Below the pieces are notes generated by a model, which was given only the letters and a program-made list of their open reading frames with translations, ran no database searches and was not told the origin of the DNA. From positions 1 to 32,515 of IMG/VR virus record IMGVR_UViG_3300023184_000352: DNA of 32,515 bases, one strand, 5' to 3'. This DNA is from a virus. This document shows, piece by piece, positions 22,475 through 31,235 of the stretch (its first letter is position 1; the number at the start of each line of letters is the position of its first letter). The position numbers and the translations under genes were made by a program.

Positions 22475-24947
22475 TCTTTATATTATCTTGTTTTTGTATC
22501 AGATTCAATTTAGTTTTTGCATTTTTTCTCCTTATTACTCTAAGTGCTAATAAGGAAGTAATTGCAAATGTCATAAGAGAACCTGTTGAAGGTTCTGGTA
22601 TAACACCAATTGTACCATCTGTAGTGAAGTTACTAACATTCCACTTAAGATCTGTACTAGGAGTATTCAAATTAGGAAGAGCAGCTTCTAATACTGCTAC
22701 ATCAAATGTGCTCATGTCAGCTAAACCCCAATCAAATAAATCATATGTATTTCCATCTGCATATGTATAATTATCTAATGTCTCAAATGTAAATGCTGTA
22801 TTTGCTCCTAATGTTAACAAGCTAGTTACATTAATTGCATCATAGGTAGTACCTCTGGTAGTTGGTGCAGCTAATTGGAATTGGAATGTTCCGTTACTTC
22901 CATTTAACTCATAAGCAGTTAGCAGACCAGGACTATTGCCAGGGGCCACAGTACCACCATTTAGAGTTAAGCCCTGCACACTACCAGAGCCACCTAATGT
23001 ACCTCCTGTATTTACTAAAACATCTCCTGCACTTCCATTTACTGATAGTAAACTTCCATTGACAGTAGTGCTACCAATAACACCACCAGTATTAACTGTT
23101 GCTATGCCAGAATTAACTATAACAGTTCCAGCTGTTCCTTCTACTAATAAAGTACCACCACTAACAGTACTAGTACCTAAGAGACTACCGCCTGATTTTA
23201 CATTGAGTCTACCACCAGTATTAACTGTTGATATACCAGTTCTTCCATATATATCTAATGTACTACCATTAATAGTTGTAGCGCCAGAATTTCCTCCAAA
23301 ATTTACAGTAGCTGTACCAGAATTTATAACAGTCTGTCCTACAGAACCTGATACTAATAAAGTACCACCATCAACAGTAGCTTTGGAAGAAGTACCACCT
23401 GTTTTAACATCAAACGTACTTCCACTAGCAATAGTTGTCTCTCCTACTGTACCACTATTAAGTAAGCTTCCTCCTGTTAGAGTAGAGTTGCCAAGAAAAC
23501 CACCACTATAAACTGTAGCGGTTCCTGCGGACATAGAAAAAGCGCTAGCAGTTCCTCTTAAATCAAAAGTACCACCACCTTGCGTTACTGTTCCTGCTGT
23601 TCCATCTACTGATGCTATAGTAGTAACACCAATAGAAAAATTACCAATAGTTCCAGTACTATCAACTATCAATCTTCCGCTATTAGCAGCTACTGTACCA
23701 GCTGTACCTTTAACTCTCAAAGTACCTCCTGACACTACAGCAGCACTAGAAGCAATAGAGCCAGCAGTATCAACAACAAATGTGCCCTCTTGTATAGTAG
23801 TTTCTCCATTGTAAGCATTGATTGCTTGCAAGGTTGCTGTTCCAGTTCCTGACTTGGTTAAACCTCTGAGTGCAGCAGCTGTGTTAAACAGTGAACCTTT
23901 GAAAATAAAATCACCTACACCACCCACAAGACTATTATCTGCTGTGGTGCCTCCAATGTCCATGGTGCCATCAAACTGTAAAGTTAGATTGGCGCTGTTG
24001 TTGAACAATCTTCTGCCACCACTGGTACCTGCAGATGCAGTGAGTATGTTTGCAGCATTAGTAAATTGTAACAATGTTGCATATCCACCATGATTGGTGA
24101 AAGTCATATTGCCACCTTGATATTGATTCACAACATAAGTGGTAGCAGCAACAGAATTAGATCCTGCCAGATCCACAGTGCTCATGTTGGCGAGACTGCT
24201 AGACCCTTTGAAACTATTAAGAACAGATAACCCTACAACTGAATTGACTACTAGTTTTGAAGTGCCATTTGACATGGTCACTAAACCTTGACCCACCCCA
24301 GTGCCACCATTCACAATGACTGTGCCTCCACCTGTTATTTCAAAACCACCAGCCAGTGTGTTGGTGCCATTCATTGTGACAGTACCTGCTCCTATGTGTT
24401 TAACTATACCAGCAGTAGCTGTCCCTCCTTGTTTCAATTCATTGTTGAATGTGAATGCGCCATCTCCTGCCAGAGTTAATGTTCTGGATGTACTAGAAGA
24501 TGCAGTTGTAAGAGAAGCCACATTATTGAATACTAATGTACCACCTGTTGCTTGAAACCAAGTGTTACTGTTGTTAGCATTTTCCACTAATATGTTAAAT
24601 GTTTGAATGGCAGTAGAATTATTTGTAATTCCTGCTCTAGATGATAATGTTTGTGCACCATTGAAGCTATTAATTATATATGGATTTGCATTGGCTAAGA
24701 ATGTTATGTTCTGTGCAGCTCTGGTTGATGTTAGTACAACAGCATTATTATTGGCTCCAAAATTACCAAACTGAATTTCATCTGTCGTAGTACTTGAGCT
24801 TGTTGCAGAAGGTTGTATTCCATTTGTCCAGCTAGCTGGTGATGTCCAATTTGTGCCAGTATTATTCCACAAGAAAACTACTGCTTGGGAATTATTAGCT
24901 ATAGTTAATAGTGCTGTTGTTAGTATTGTTGTTATTAGTTTTTTCAT
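22467..24947 (-). CDS. PEP-CTERM surface protein with autotransporter-type beta-strand repeats, large copy
   Basis: 826 residues. Signal peptide 1-22 (MKKLITTILTTALLTIANNS, cut near SQA). The body is Gly/Thr/Ser/Asn-rich beta-helix with repeats such as GGTLLVSGSVGQTVINSG and TATVNSGG; LNGGTVAPGNSPGLLTA at about 670 is typical of autotransporter-associated repeat proteins. The C-terminus has the PEP-CTERM signal: PEPST at 784-788, a helix at about 790-805 and RRK at 806-808, then an unusually long polar tail of about 18 residues. In the known system exosortase cuts such proteins and fixes them at the surface. GC content is much higher than in the phage genes (30 of 60 bases in 24301-24360). 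GAGG lies before the ATG. It follows its paralogue by 5 bp. Confidence 0.9.
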   Translation of the reverse strand: MKKLITTILTTALLTIANNSQAVVFLWNNTGTNWTSPASWTNGIQPSATSSSTTTDEIQFGNFGANNNAVVLTSTRAAQNITFLANANPYIINSFNGAQTLSSRAGITNNSTAIQTFNILVENANNSNTWFQATGGTLVFNNVASLTTASSSTSRTLTLAGDGAFTFNNELKQGGTATAGIVKHIGAGTVTMNGTNTLAGGFEITGGGTVIVNGGTGVGQGLVTMSNGTSKLVVNSVVGLSVLNSFKGSSSLANMSTVDLAGSNSVAATTYVVNQYQGGNMTFTNHGGYATLLQFTNAANILTASAGTSGGRRLFNNSANLTLQFDGTMDIGGTTADNSLVGGVGDFIFKGSLFNTAAALRGLTKSGTGTATLQAINAYNGETTIQEGTFVVDTAGSIASSAAVVSGGTLRVKGTAGTVAANSGRLIVDSTGTIGNFSIGVTTIASVDGTAGTVTQGGGTFDLRGTASAFSMSAGTATVYSGGFLGNSTLTGGSLLNSGTVGETTIASGSTFDVKTGGTSSKATVDGGTLLVSGSVGQTVINSGTATVNFGGNSGATTINGSTLDIYGRTGISTVNTGGRLNVKSGGSLLGTSTVSGGTLLVEGTAGTVIVNSGIATVNTGGVIGSTTVNGSLLSVNGSAGDVLVNTGGTLGGSGSVQGLTLNGGTVAPGNSPGLLTAYELNGSNGTFQFQLAAPTTRGTTYDAINVTSLLTLGANTAFTFETLDNYTYADGNTYDLFDWGLADMSTFDVAVLEAALPNLNTPSTDLKWNVSNFTTDGTIGVIPEPSTGSLMTFAITSLLALRVIRRKNAKTKLNLIQKQDNIKNG

Positions 24948-24952
24948 AAATT

Positions 24953-26746
24953 TTATTTTTTCCTCTTTCTAAATGCAAGAAATAATGCAACTGAAGCTAG
25001 GGTACTTGTATGAGGTTCAGGAATGACACTTATTGTACCATCTGTGGTAAATTTGTTAACATCCCATGCAAGGTTTGTATTGGGTGTATCTAAATTAGGA
25101 AGTGCTGCTTGTAGAACAGAAACATCAAATCCAGTAGTATCAATTGACGACCAATTAAACAAATCATATGTATCGTTTTGCTGAAATGCATACCCTCCAT
25201 TAACTTGAAATATCCATGCAGTGTTGGTTCCTAGAGTTAATAAATTCGTTACATTAATAGCATCATATGTTACACCTCTAGTGGTGGGTGCACCTAATTC
25301 AAAAACAAAGCTACCATTGGATGCATTCAAGTTTGCAGCAGTTAGTAAGCCAGGACTATTACCAGGCGCTATGGTACCACCATTGAGCAATACATTACCA
25401 ACAGTCCCTGAACCGCTTAATGTACCACCTGCATTAACCAATACATTGCCAGCTGTACCATTTACAGATAACAAACTGCCATTAATAGTTGTTGTGCCAA
25501 TTATACCTCCACTGTTCACAGTGGCTGTTCCTGTGTTAACTATGGTCTCACCTCCATTACCAGATACTAATAAAGTTCCTCCTGACACAGTAGATTTTGT
25601 TACCGTACCTGCAATATTTACAGTACTGTTTGTACTTGCTACTACTGCGCTCAACAAACTGCCATTCACATTTAAAATAGCATTATTAACTATGGTGTCA
25701 CCTGTGTAGGTATTATTACCTGCAAGGGTTAATGATCTGGTAGTAGAAGATGAATTAACATTTAAGCCAGTACCATTAACTATGTTTCCATTAAAAGTTG
25801 CAGAGTTTGCTAATGTGATAGCTCTGGTTCCATTGTTAAGATCAATACCACCTGTTAATATAATGGCACTACCATATCCACCTAGAGTAAAGTCACCACC
25901 AAATATAAAATTGTTAGCCAATGTTCTGGTTATGGTAGCAGAAGCCATGGTACCTCCATTAAGAGTTACTGTACCCAAACCAAGAGCTGAATTGTTACCC
26001 ACAGAGAGTATACCAGCATTTAAAATGGTACCACCAGAATAATTGCCTGTAGCATTAATAGCTAGAGTAGCTAGTGCATTGTTCATGGTGATGCCCAATT
26101 GCACGTTGTTAGTATTTGAAGAAGCTTTGTTATCTGCTCCACTTGCCAACACATAACCACCTGTACCTGTGCCGCCAAACGTTACCATGGCAATATTACC
26201 ATTATTAACTGCTGTGCTACCTAAAGTGTTTTGTAGAGTCAACAAACTAGATGAATTGTTTGCAATGGTTGTGTTAACAGCAGTTCTTAAAGTAACACCA
26301 CCAAAATTAGTTGAAGAAGTCACTGTACCAATGGTCACAGGCCCAGCTCCTGCTGCTACTGTGAAACCTCCAGACCCTATTTCCAATGTATTGGATGAGT
26401 TGGTTAGGGTAGATGATCTGTAAAATGTGGTAGGGCCTGCATTTAGCATGGTAATAGAATTGAATATTCTGTTTGCAGATGCTAATGAATAATAAATAGT
26501 GGGGCTGTTAGTAGTATTATTAGCAGTAGCAACATTAAAGTACACATCATCTGCAGCGCCAGGTACTACAGCACCTCCAACAAATATGGATGCATTAGTT
26601 GTCCAATTACCTGCTGTACCAAGTGAGCCACCTGAATTACCTTGAAAGTAATAAGTTGCTGCTTGTGTGCTATTGAGCATTAAAAAAGCCGCAATTAATT
26701 TTGCGGCTGTGCTTTTTAGTAACCTTTTTGTTAGGTTTATTTTCAT
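24953..26746 (-). CDS. PEP-CTERM surface protein with autotransporter-type beta-strand repeats, small copy
   Basis: 597 residues. Signal peptide 1-30 (cut near STQA-ATY). Beta-helix repeats fill the body, with LAGNNTYTGDTIVNNAILNV, a textbook autotransporter-associated repeat, and GGTIAPGNSPGLLTA. The C-terminus is PEPHT (576-580), a short helix and RKRKK (593-597), a complete PEP-CTERM sorting signal. The last about 200 residues closely match those of the 22467-24947 protein, so the two are tandem paralogues. AAGGAG lies 12 nt before the ATG. GC content is raised (26 of 60 in 25381-25440, against 14 of 60 in 12301-12360). No exosortase gene is in the window, so sorting would use the host enzyme. 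Confidence 0.9.
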   Translation of the reverse strand: MKINLTKRLLKSTAAKLIAAFLMLNSTQAATYYFQGNSGGSLGTAGNWTTNASIFVGGAVVPGAADDVYFNVATANNTTNSPTIYYSLASANRIFNSITMLNAGPTTFYRSSTLTNSSNTLEIGSGGFTVAAGAGPVTIGTVTSSTNFGGVTLRTAVNTTIANNSSSLLTLQNTLGSTAVNNGNIAMVTFGGTGTGGYVLASGADNKASSNTNNVQLGITMNNALATLAINATGNYSGGTILNAGILSVGNNSALGLGTVTLNGGTMASATITRTLANNFIFGGDFTLGGYGSAIILTGGIDLNNGTRAITLANSATFNGNIVNGTGLNVNSSSTTRSLTLAGNNTYTGDTIVNNAILNVNGSLLSAVVASTNSTVNIAGTVTKSTVSGGTLLVSGNGGETIVNTGTATVNSGGIIGTTTINGSLLSVNGTAGNVLVNAGGTLSGSGTVGNVLLNGGTIAPGNSPGLLTAANLNASNGSFVFELGAPTTRGVTYDAINVTNLLTLGTNTAWIFQVNGGYAFQQNDTYDLFNWSSIDTTGFDVSVLQAALPNLDTPNTNLAWDVNKFTTDGTISVIPEPHTSTLASVALFLAFRKRKK

Positions 26747-26755
26747 GATATTAGT

Positions 26756-27286
26756 TTACTCCTTCTTGTCTTCATCTAAATGTATAGACACCTCTTGATA
26801 AGTTTTGTTCATTTTATTTTTCTTTGTTTTTTGAACATATGTCCAATCATTTAACATAAAATCCTCTATTACTATTATAGGGTAAGTTTTGTTTATATAC
26901 AACTTTATTTTTTCTTTGTATTGTTTTCTATCTCCAATTTTGCATACAGGAGATGTGCCCCAATTCGGATCGTACATCCATAAATTATTGTTATACTCGA
27001 AAACACAAACTGCATGACCAAGAATAGCTTCTTTGTCGTCTTTATAACCAAAGGTAAAACCATAAACACTATTCCAACAATCAGAACTACTTATTAAAAG
27101 AAGATTACATCTAGAAGCATAAATCATTGAATCAACAAAACAAGAATTTGGAAGATTTGTTATTGAGTTGTATTTTTTTAATTCAAAACCAATTTTTAAA
27201 CAAGCGATCCAAGATACGATTAATGCTAACCCAACAGATATTGTTTTCGATTTCCAATTCCAAAGGTTATTTAGTTTGTTTCTCAT
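26756..27286 (-). CDS. Membrane-anchored transglutaminase/papain-like cysteine peptidase
   Basis: 176 residues. A membrane anchor at about 15-33 (TISVGLALIVSWIACLKIGF) would put the rest outside the cytoplasm. The catalytic triad pattern of the transglutaminase-like fold is visible: NSCFVDS with Cys49, LGHAVCVFEY with His91 and WMYDPNWG with Asp106. The sequence GHAxxxxxxxxxWxxxDPxWG is a hallmark of that fold. The domain is small and lacks an obvious propeptide. It overlaps the upstream four-cysteine gene by 20 bp and lies 9 bp before the PEP-CTERM genes, so a job in processing or cross-linking those surface proteins is an attractive guess. It could also cut host envelope proteins. Confidence 0.68.
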   Translation of the reverse strand: MRNKLNNLWNWKSKTISVGLALIVSWIACLKIGFELKKYNSITNLPNSCFVDSMIYASRCNLLLISSSDCWNSVYGFTFGYKDDKEAILGHAVCVFEYNNNLWMYDPNWGTSPVCKIGDRKQYKEKIKLYINKTYPIIVIEDFMLNDWTYVQKTKKNKMNKTYQEVSIHLDEDKKE

Positions 27287-27647
27287 CCAATCTGTATGTT
27301 ACTTCAATAGTTTTATTTTTTTTATTTAAAACTTTAAAAGCTGCTTGAGATTCTTTCTTAATATCTTCGTCAGAAATTATCCAAAATTTGCACCATCCTT
27401 CATTATCTATATCGCCTTGAATTAATTCGCATCTTGGTTTATCGCCTTCTAAATAATAGAACACGCAATATTCACATTCAAGATTTTGTTCTTTAAAAGG
27501 ATTTTGTTCGGCACTTAAATATTGAATTCCATTAGAACCATTGCCTCTATCAAAATATCCATAAGTTTGTAGATTAGTAATTACTTTAAGATAAAGATCT
27601 TTTTGTCTTTCATTAAGCTTTGGAAAGATAAGACCTTCGTTTGCCAT
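27267..27647 (-). CDS. Four-cysteine (zinc or Fe-S) phage protein
   Basis: 126 residues. A compact cysteine region, LECEYCVFYYLEGDKPRCEL and then DIDNEGWCKFW, gives four cysteines (Cys-x2-Cys, Cys, Cys) as in small metal-binding or HiPIP-like domains that occur beside phage virion genes. The rest is charged. It starts 4 bp after the stop of the scaffold-like gene, with AAGAAG upstream of the ATG. It might be a virion assembly component. The metal is unknown. Confidence 0.6.
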   Translation of the reverse strand: MANEGLIFPKLNERQKDLYLKVITNLQTYGYFDRGNGSNGIQYLSAEQNPFKEQNLECEYCVFYYLEGDKPRCELIQGDIDNEGWCKFWIISDEDIKKESQAAFKVLNKKNKTIEVTYRLDEKQTK

Positions 27648-27651
27648 AAAA

Positions 27652-28677
27652 CTATATCTTCTTTAATTGAATCTCTGTTTTGCCTAAAAGATCACCTACG
27701 CTCCATGTAGGTCCACTATTTGTACAAGAATAAACTACTCCATAACCCATATCTTCTGGTAGAGTACGAATTTCTTTTACAACTCCTTCACTACCATAAT
27801 GCTTGCACATAGCATTAATATTTCTTACTTTATCTCCAACATTAAACATACAATGATGATCCATTGGTTGATGCATAATTTGTTGTGCTTGAGCTTCTTC
27901 TTTATTAAACATTACATAATTATGAATTGTAATCATATAATCTTCTGCAAGTGCTACCATTTGTTGTAAGAATGGTTCAGTAAGATTTTCTTTAACCATC
28001 GGATCATTTAATTTATTTAAAATATTTTGAGCATGAACTTGAATAGAATTAATAGAACCAACGATCATTCCATAAAAATCATCTTTATATTCTTGTAATT
28101 CTTCTTCTGGAGATTCTATTTCTTGTGCGTTGTTTAATTCTGCTGTCATTAATTCATTTTGATCAAATTCTGTTTCACCATCCCATTCGTATTCTTCATT
28201 AGTATAGTCTTGTGCTTGAGCTTTTTTAAATGCATCTTTAGTTGGGCGATCTGGAGATCCTGGTTTTGCTGGACGATAATTTTTCCCCATTCTTTTTTTC
28301 TTTTGTTGAATGTTGTACCAAAGTCCTTTATTTTTTCCTTGGACTTCTGCTTCTAAAGTTATTTCTTCGCCTTTTGTATAATCTGTTACAGATTTTTTAG
28401 CTTCCCACATTTTACAAGACCAATAATTAGCTTTCCACTTTGGTCCTAATTTTCCAGTATCACAACCATGTCTTGCTCTATAAGCTTTGCGTCTTTCTGG
28501 ATTATCTCTTTTAATTGTCATATTTGGATCACCAAATTTTACCATTACGATATTACCCTTATCGTTCTTAACGTAAACTCCAAATTTCTTTTTGCTTCCA
28601 GAAGGAAGGCGGAATGGTTTATTTAAAGGTGCTTTGCCTTTTTTTGCAACTATCTCTTTTGAAAAATCAATTTCCAT
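27652..28677 (-). CDS. Conserved phage head-assembly/scaffold-like protein
   Basis: 341 residues. The segment 29-90 (KKKFGVYVKNDKGNIVMVKF, GDPNMTIKRDNPERRKAYRA, RHGCDTGKLGPKWKANYWSC) is a block I know from T4-like marine phages, next to or fused to prohead core or protease proteins. The middle (about 140-215) is acidic and Gln-rich, and the C-terminal part (about 290-341) resembles a small SH3-like beta domain (NVGDKVRNIN, GSEGVVKEI). It sits in an operon between two virion genes. No protease motif is visible. Role in head assembly is inference from the conserved block. Confidence 0.55.
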   Translation of the reverse strand: MEIDFSKEIVAKKGKAPLNKPFRLPSGSKKKFGVYVKNDKGNIVMVKFGDPNMTIKRDNPERRKAYRARHGCDTGKLGPKWKANYWSCKMWEAKKSVTDYTKGEEITLEAEVQGKNKGLWYNIQQKKKRMGKNYRPAKPGSPDRPTKDAFKKAQAQDYTNEEYEWDGETEFDQNELMTAELNNAQEIESPEEELQEYKDDFYGMIVGSINSIQVHAQNILNKLNDPMVKENLTEPFLQQMVALAEDYMITIHNYVMFNKEEAQAQQIMHQPMDHHCMFNVGDKVRNINAMCKHYGSEGVVKEIRTLPEDMGYGVVYSCTNSGPTWSVGDLLGKTEIQLKKI

Positions 28678-28678
28678 A

Positions 28679-29284
28679 TTAAATCAATGGAGTTTTATCT
28701 ATATTTGTTCTTTCCCAACTAATATATCTTGGGTTAGATAATCCACTAACGCTAACTGGTCCAAAATAACCTTGATCATTCAAAGTTCCACCGTCACCAG
28801 CATTTATTGAACTATTTGCAGCAAGTATAAAATTAAAACTACTAGCATTTGCAGCTAAACCATATTTAACATAAAGTACCCCAGTATCTAAGTTTTGAAC
28901 ATATAATTCTCTACGAAAAGAATTTGCTGCTAATATTGCGCCATTACTTCCACTTGGAGCAAAATTACTAATTCCTGTGCTTTGTTCTGGAAAAGTAGTT
29001 ACTGCATCGAATTGTTGATTTAAATCTGCTTGGAATACTATTGTGCCCTGCACTCCAGCTGGAAATGGATCGCCAGTAACGAATAATTTGCTATTAATAG
29101 AAGTTGTATCATTTTTTATTCCACTTAAATAAGTATTTGGCCCAGTTCCACCAACTCCAGTTAATATATCTTCTATACTATCAAGTTTTGTCCAGTCTAA
29201 TCCTTTGTAACCTGTAAATCCAGGTTCTTCTGTGTAGACTTCAACTACATTTTTATTGAAATTTGGGTCATAAATATTTGCCAT
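28679..29284 (-). CDS. Virion protein sharing its N-terminus with the 535-residue protein
   Basis: 201 residues. Residues 1-100 (MANIYDPNFNKNVVEVYTEE, ILTGVGGTGPN, LFVTGDPFPAGVQGTIVFQADL) are almost identical to those of the protein at 29325-30932; the second halves differ. Here the C-terminal part is a compact Ser/Asn-rich beta domain (ELYVQNLDTGVLYVKYG). A shared N-terminus with different C-termini suggests a common anchoring domain with alternative heads. It is the first gene of the operon that runs on into the PEP-CTERM cassette. GTGTAA is 8 nt before the ATG and no Shine-Dalgarno sequence is present. Confidence 0.65.
   Translation of the reverse strand: MANIYDPNFNKNVVEVYTEEPGFTGYKGLDWTKLDSIEDILTGVGGTGPNTYLSGIKNDTTSINSKLFVTGDPFPAGVQGTIVFQADLNQQFDAVTTFPEQSTGISNFAPSGSNGAILAANSFRRELYVQNLDTGVLYVKYGLAANASSFNFILAANSSINAGDGGTLNDQGYFGPVSVSGLSNPRYISWERTNIDKTPLI
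28982..29284. repeat. Duplicated 5' module, copy 1 (partner 30630-30932)
   Basis: The first about 100 codons are duplicated in the gene at 29325-30932; the protein sequences differ at roughly ten positions by eye and stretches of the DNA are identical. Confidence 0.8.
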
Positions 29285-29292
29285 AAATATTA

Positions 29293-29298
29293 TTACAC
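29293..29298 (-). promoter_or_regulatory. GTGTAA late-promoter-like element
   Basis: GTGTAATAATATTT then ATG at 29284, spacing 8 nt, no Shine-Dalgarno sequence. This is the only late element seen before the operon 29284-21915, so it would also drive the PEP-CTERM genes. Confidence 0.65.
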
Positions 29299-29324
29299 CT
29301 TAAAATTAAAATATATATTATAAA

Positions 29325-30932
29325 TTATCTAGTTTCTCGCCATTGAATTGAGGCAAAAGTACTTGTAGGATATGTTGCAGTTGGATCAATTCCTGATGTA
29401 ACAATAAGGAAAATATTACTATCTATGCTATCTATATTTTGACTAATGTAACCTCGTTTTGCACTTCCGATAGCTGGATTAGATGATTGACTTGAAAATT
29501 TTCCTGCTCCTTGTCCACCAGCAATTACAAAACCATCGTTTATCATTATCCCACTTGTATAATTTACGCTACTAGGATTAGCATTATATTGCACGACACT
29601 TTCATCACCTGCACTAATCCAATTTCCACCAGTAATTGATCCTGTGCTTGGTAAACGCCAAAATTCATAAACTATAGGAGCGTCTAATGTAGTTGCATTT
29701 ACATTAAGTGGTCTAACAACGCTTCTATTTGGTTTTCCATAATAACCAGTTTTTAATGCAATGGCTAATACTGGTATTTTTGATGTTTTATTTACTGATA
29801 TTGGATTATTATTTCTTGCGCTAAAATCAATACCAGCTTCGTTGTACCCACCTTCACTAATAACTGTGGCACAAATTTGATCCATAGTATCTGTTCCAAC
29901 TGCTGTGGCGTAATTTCTAATTTCGCAACGAATAGGTAAATTTGGATTGCTCCAATAAACAGTTGATTTATTATTGCTATTATAGAATTCATGAGCAATT
30001 ACTGCTTCACCATCATGTACAAAACCAGCTCGTACTCTGCCTACTCCTAACCATTGAAAATCTGCAGTAAATAATTGTGTTTTTGTTATATCTATATTAA
30101 ATTGAGAAACTCCAGTTCCATTACATTTATCTAAATTCCAATTATTTTGAGTAACTCTTTGATCGTATACGTATCCAGAAACATTATTTCTTAAAACAAA
30201 AGATAAAGCGCCATCTCCACTTTGTTCAAAGAATATGCCATTATAATCATCAAAAAGACCAATTCTTTTATTTGTGCCAGCTCTATATCCTGTAAAATTA
30301 AAACTTTGAAAAGTTAATTGACTTTTTCCTGGCATGTAATGATGATACATTCTGCTTTGGTGAATAGTAAAATCATTAGCTCCAGTTCCAACTTGTAGTA
30401 CTGCTTTTGCTTGACCAATTACAAATGTTATATTAGAATTTGTACCACTAGTTTTAGTTAATAATTCTGTTTCTTCTCCATAAACATGAGAATAGTCAGC
30501 AAGAGTAAATGGATTAGAAATTCTTTGTCTACCAAATGCATCAACATAAGCTGATTGAGATGCAAAATTTGTTACATTAACATCTACCCCATCTGCTAAA
30601 TTATTTTTAATTTCATTAATATTAGTTCCTGCTGTTCCGCTAATATCAACATTATCAAATTGCGAACTTAAATCTGCTTGAAAAACTATTGTGCCTTGAA
30701 CACCAGCTGGAAATGGATCGCCAGTAACGAATAATTTACTATCCATGCTGGCTGTATCATGTTTGATTCCGCTTAGATAATAATTTGGTCCAGTTCCACC
30801 TACGCCAGTTAAAATATCCTCTATGCTATCTAACTTTGTCCAATCTAAACCTTTGTATCCAGTAAATCCAGGCTCTTCTGTGTAAACCTCTACAACGTTC
30901 TTATTAAAGTTAGGATCGTAAATATTTGCCAT
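29325..30932 (-). CDS. Large virion protein with shared anchor domain
   Basis: 535 residues. Residues 1-100 duplicate the N-terminus of the 28679-29284 protein. Residues about 125-535 contain DAFGRQRISNPFTLADYSHV, QSRMYHHYMPGKSQLTFQSF and NKRIGLFDDYNGIFFEQ, a block I recognise from structural proteins of marine and freshwater T4-like phages, of unproven location (tail or head decoration). No signal peptide. It starts 4 bp after the stop of the 96-residue gene and has no clear Shine-Dalgarno sequence, so it depends on read-through from the GTGTAA unit at 31241. Confidence 0.7.
   Translation of the reverse strand: MANIYDPNFNKNVVEVYTEEPGFTGYKGLDWTKLDSIEDILTGVGGTGPNYYLSGIKHDTASMDSKLFVTGDPFPAGVQGTIVFQADLSSQFDNVDISGTAGTNINEIKNNLADGVDVNVTNFASQSAYVDAFGRQRISNPFTLADYSHVYGEETELLTKTSGTNSNITFVIGQAKAVLQVGTGANDFTIHQSRMYHHYMPGKSQLTFQSFNFTGYRAGTNKRIGLFDDYNGIFFEQSGDGALSFVLRNNVSGYVYDQRVTQNNWNLDKCNGTGVSQFNIDITKTQLFTADFQWLGVGRVRAGFVHDGEAVIAHEFYNSNNKSTVYWSNPNLPIRCEIRNYATAVGTDTMDQICATVISEGGYNEAGIDFSARNNNPISVNKTSKIPVLAIALKTGYYGKPNRSVVRPLNVNATTLDAPIVYEFWRLPSTGSITGGNWISAGDESVVQYNANPSSVNYTSGIMINDGFVIAGGQGAGKFSSQSSNPAIGSAKRGYISQNIDSIDSNIFLIVTSGIDPTATYPTSTFASIQWRETR
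30630..30932. repeat. Duplicated 5' module, copy 2 (partner 28982-29284)
   Basis: Partner of the repeat at 28982-29284. Confidence 0.8.
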
Positions 30933-30936
30933 AAAA

Positions 30937-31227
30937 TTAATTTGTATGATATATTACTGAAACTGGACTAGAAGAGCTTACATATAAAGCTTTCCCATTT
31001 CCAACTCTTACTGTTGCTGGTAAATTATAATTTCCCGCCCCAACATTCATTACTATTTCTCCAGAATTATTATCTTGTTTTAAAATTGTATTACTATGAC
31101 AACTTATTCCTAAAATATATATGCTATTATTATTTGATGGAGCATTTAAGATTACTCCATTTCCAGTTATATTTGCAGATAAAGCTTCTGCTTCAAAACC
31201 ACTATCTCTGAAAAAATATTTAGACAT
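30937..31227 (-). CDS. Small beta-rich virion protein
   Basis: 96 residues, Asn/Ser/Gly-rich and beta-patterned (NSIYILGISCHSNTILKQ, NYNLPATVRVGNGKALYVSS), without signal peptide or membrane helix. It resembles small phage decoration or fibre-tip proteins in composition only; no family is recognised. It heads a two-gene unit with the 535-residue virion protein, 4 bp apart. GTGTAA is 8 nt before the ATG. Confidence 0.6.
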   Translation of the reverse strand: MSKYFFRDSGFEAEALSANITGNGVILNAPSNNNSIYILGISCHSNTILKQDNNSGEIVMNVGAGNYNLPATVRVGNGKALYVSSSSPVSVIYHTN

Positions 31228-31235
31228 ATAATCTA

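Noticed and set aside
22936-23511. Plus-strand open frame of 191 codons within the PEP-CTERM gene
   Set aside because: It is antisense to a clearly identified protein, is Pro/Val/Leu-rich as expected from reading Gly/Thr/Asn codons backwards, and has no GTGTAA or Shine-Dalgarno start. The same holds for 25221-25709, 23818-24093 and 26169-26423.
25270-25275. GTGTAA on the minus strand inside the PEP-CTERM gene
   Set aside because: It lies within coding sequence with no gene start downstream at the usual distance. Plus-strand hits at 5621-5626 and 30880-30885 are likewise inside genes. Some chance hits are expected in AT-rich DNA.
8221-29298. Reading GTGTAA as a ribosome-binding site
   Set aside because: It is not complementary to the usual 16S rRNA tail, while normal AGGA/GAGG sites exist inside operons. 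Distances of 18-22 nt in three cases and its place right after stop codons suit a promoter better, although a translation role is not fully excluded.
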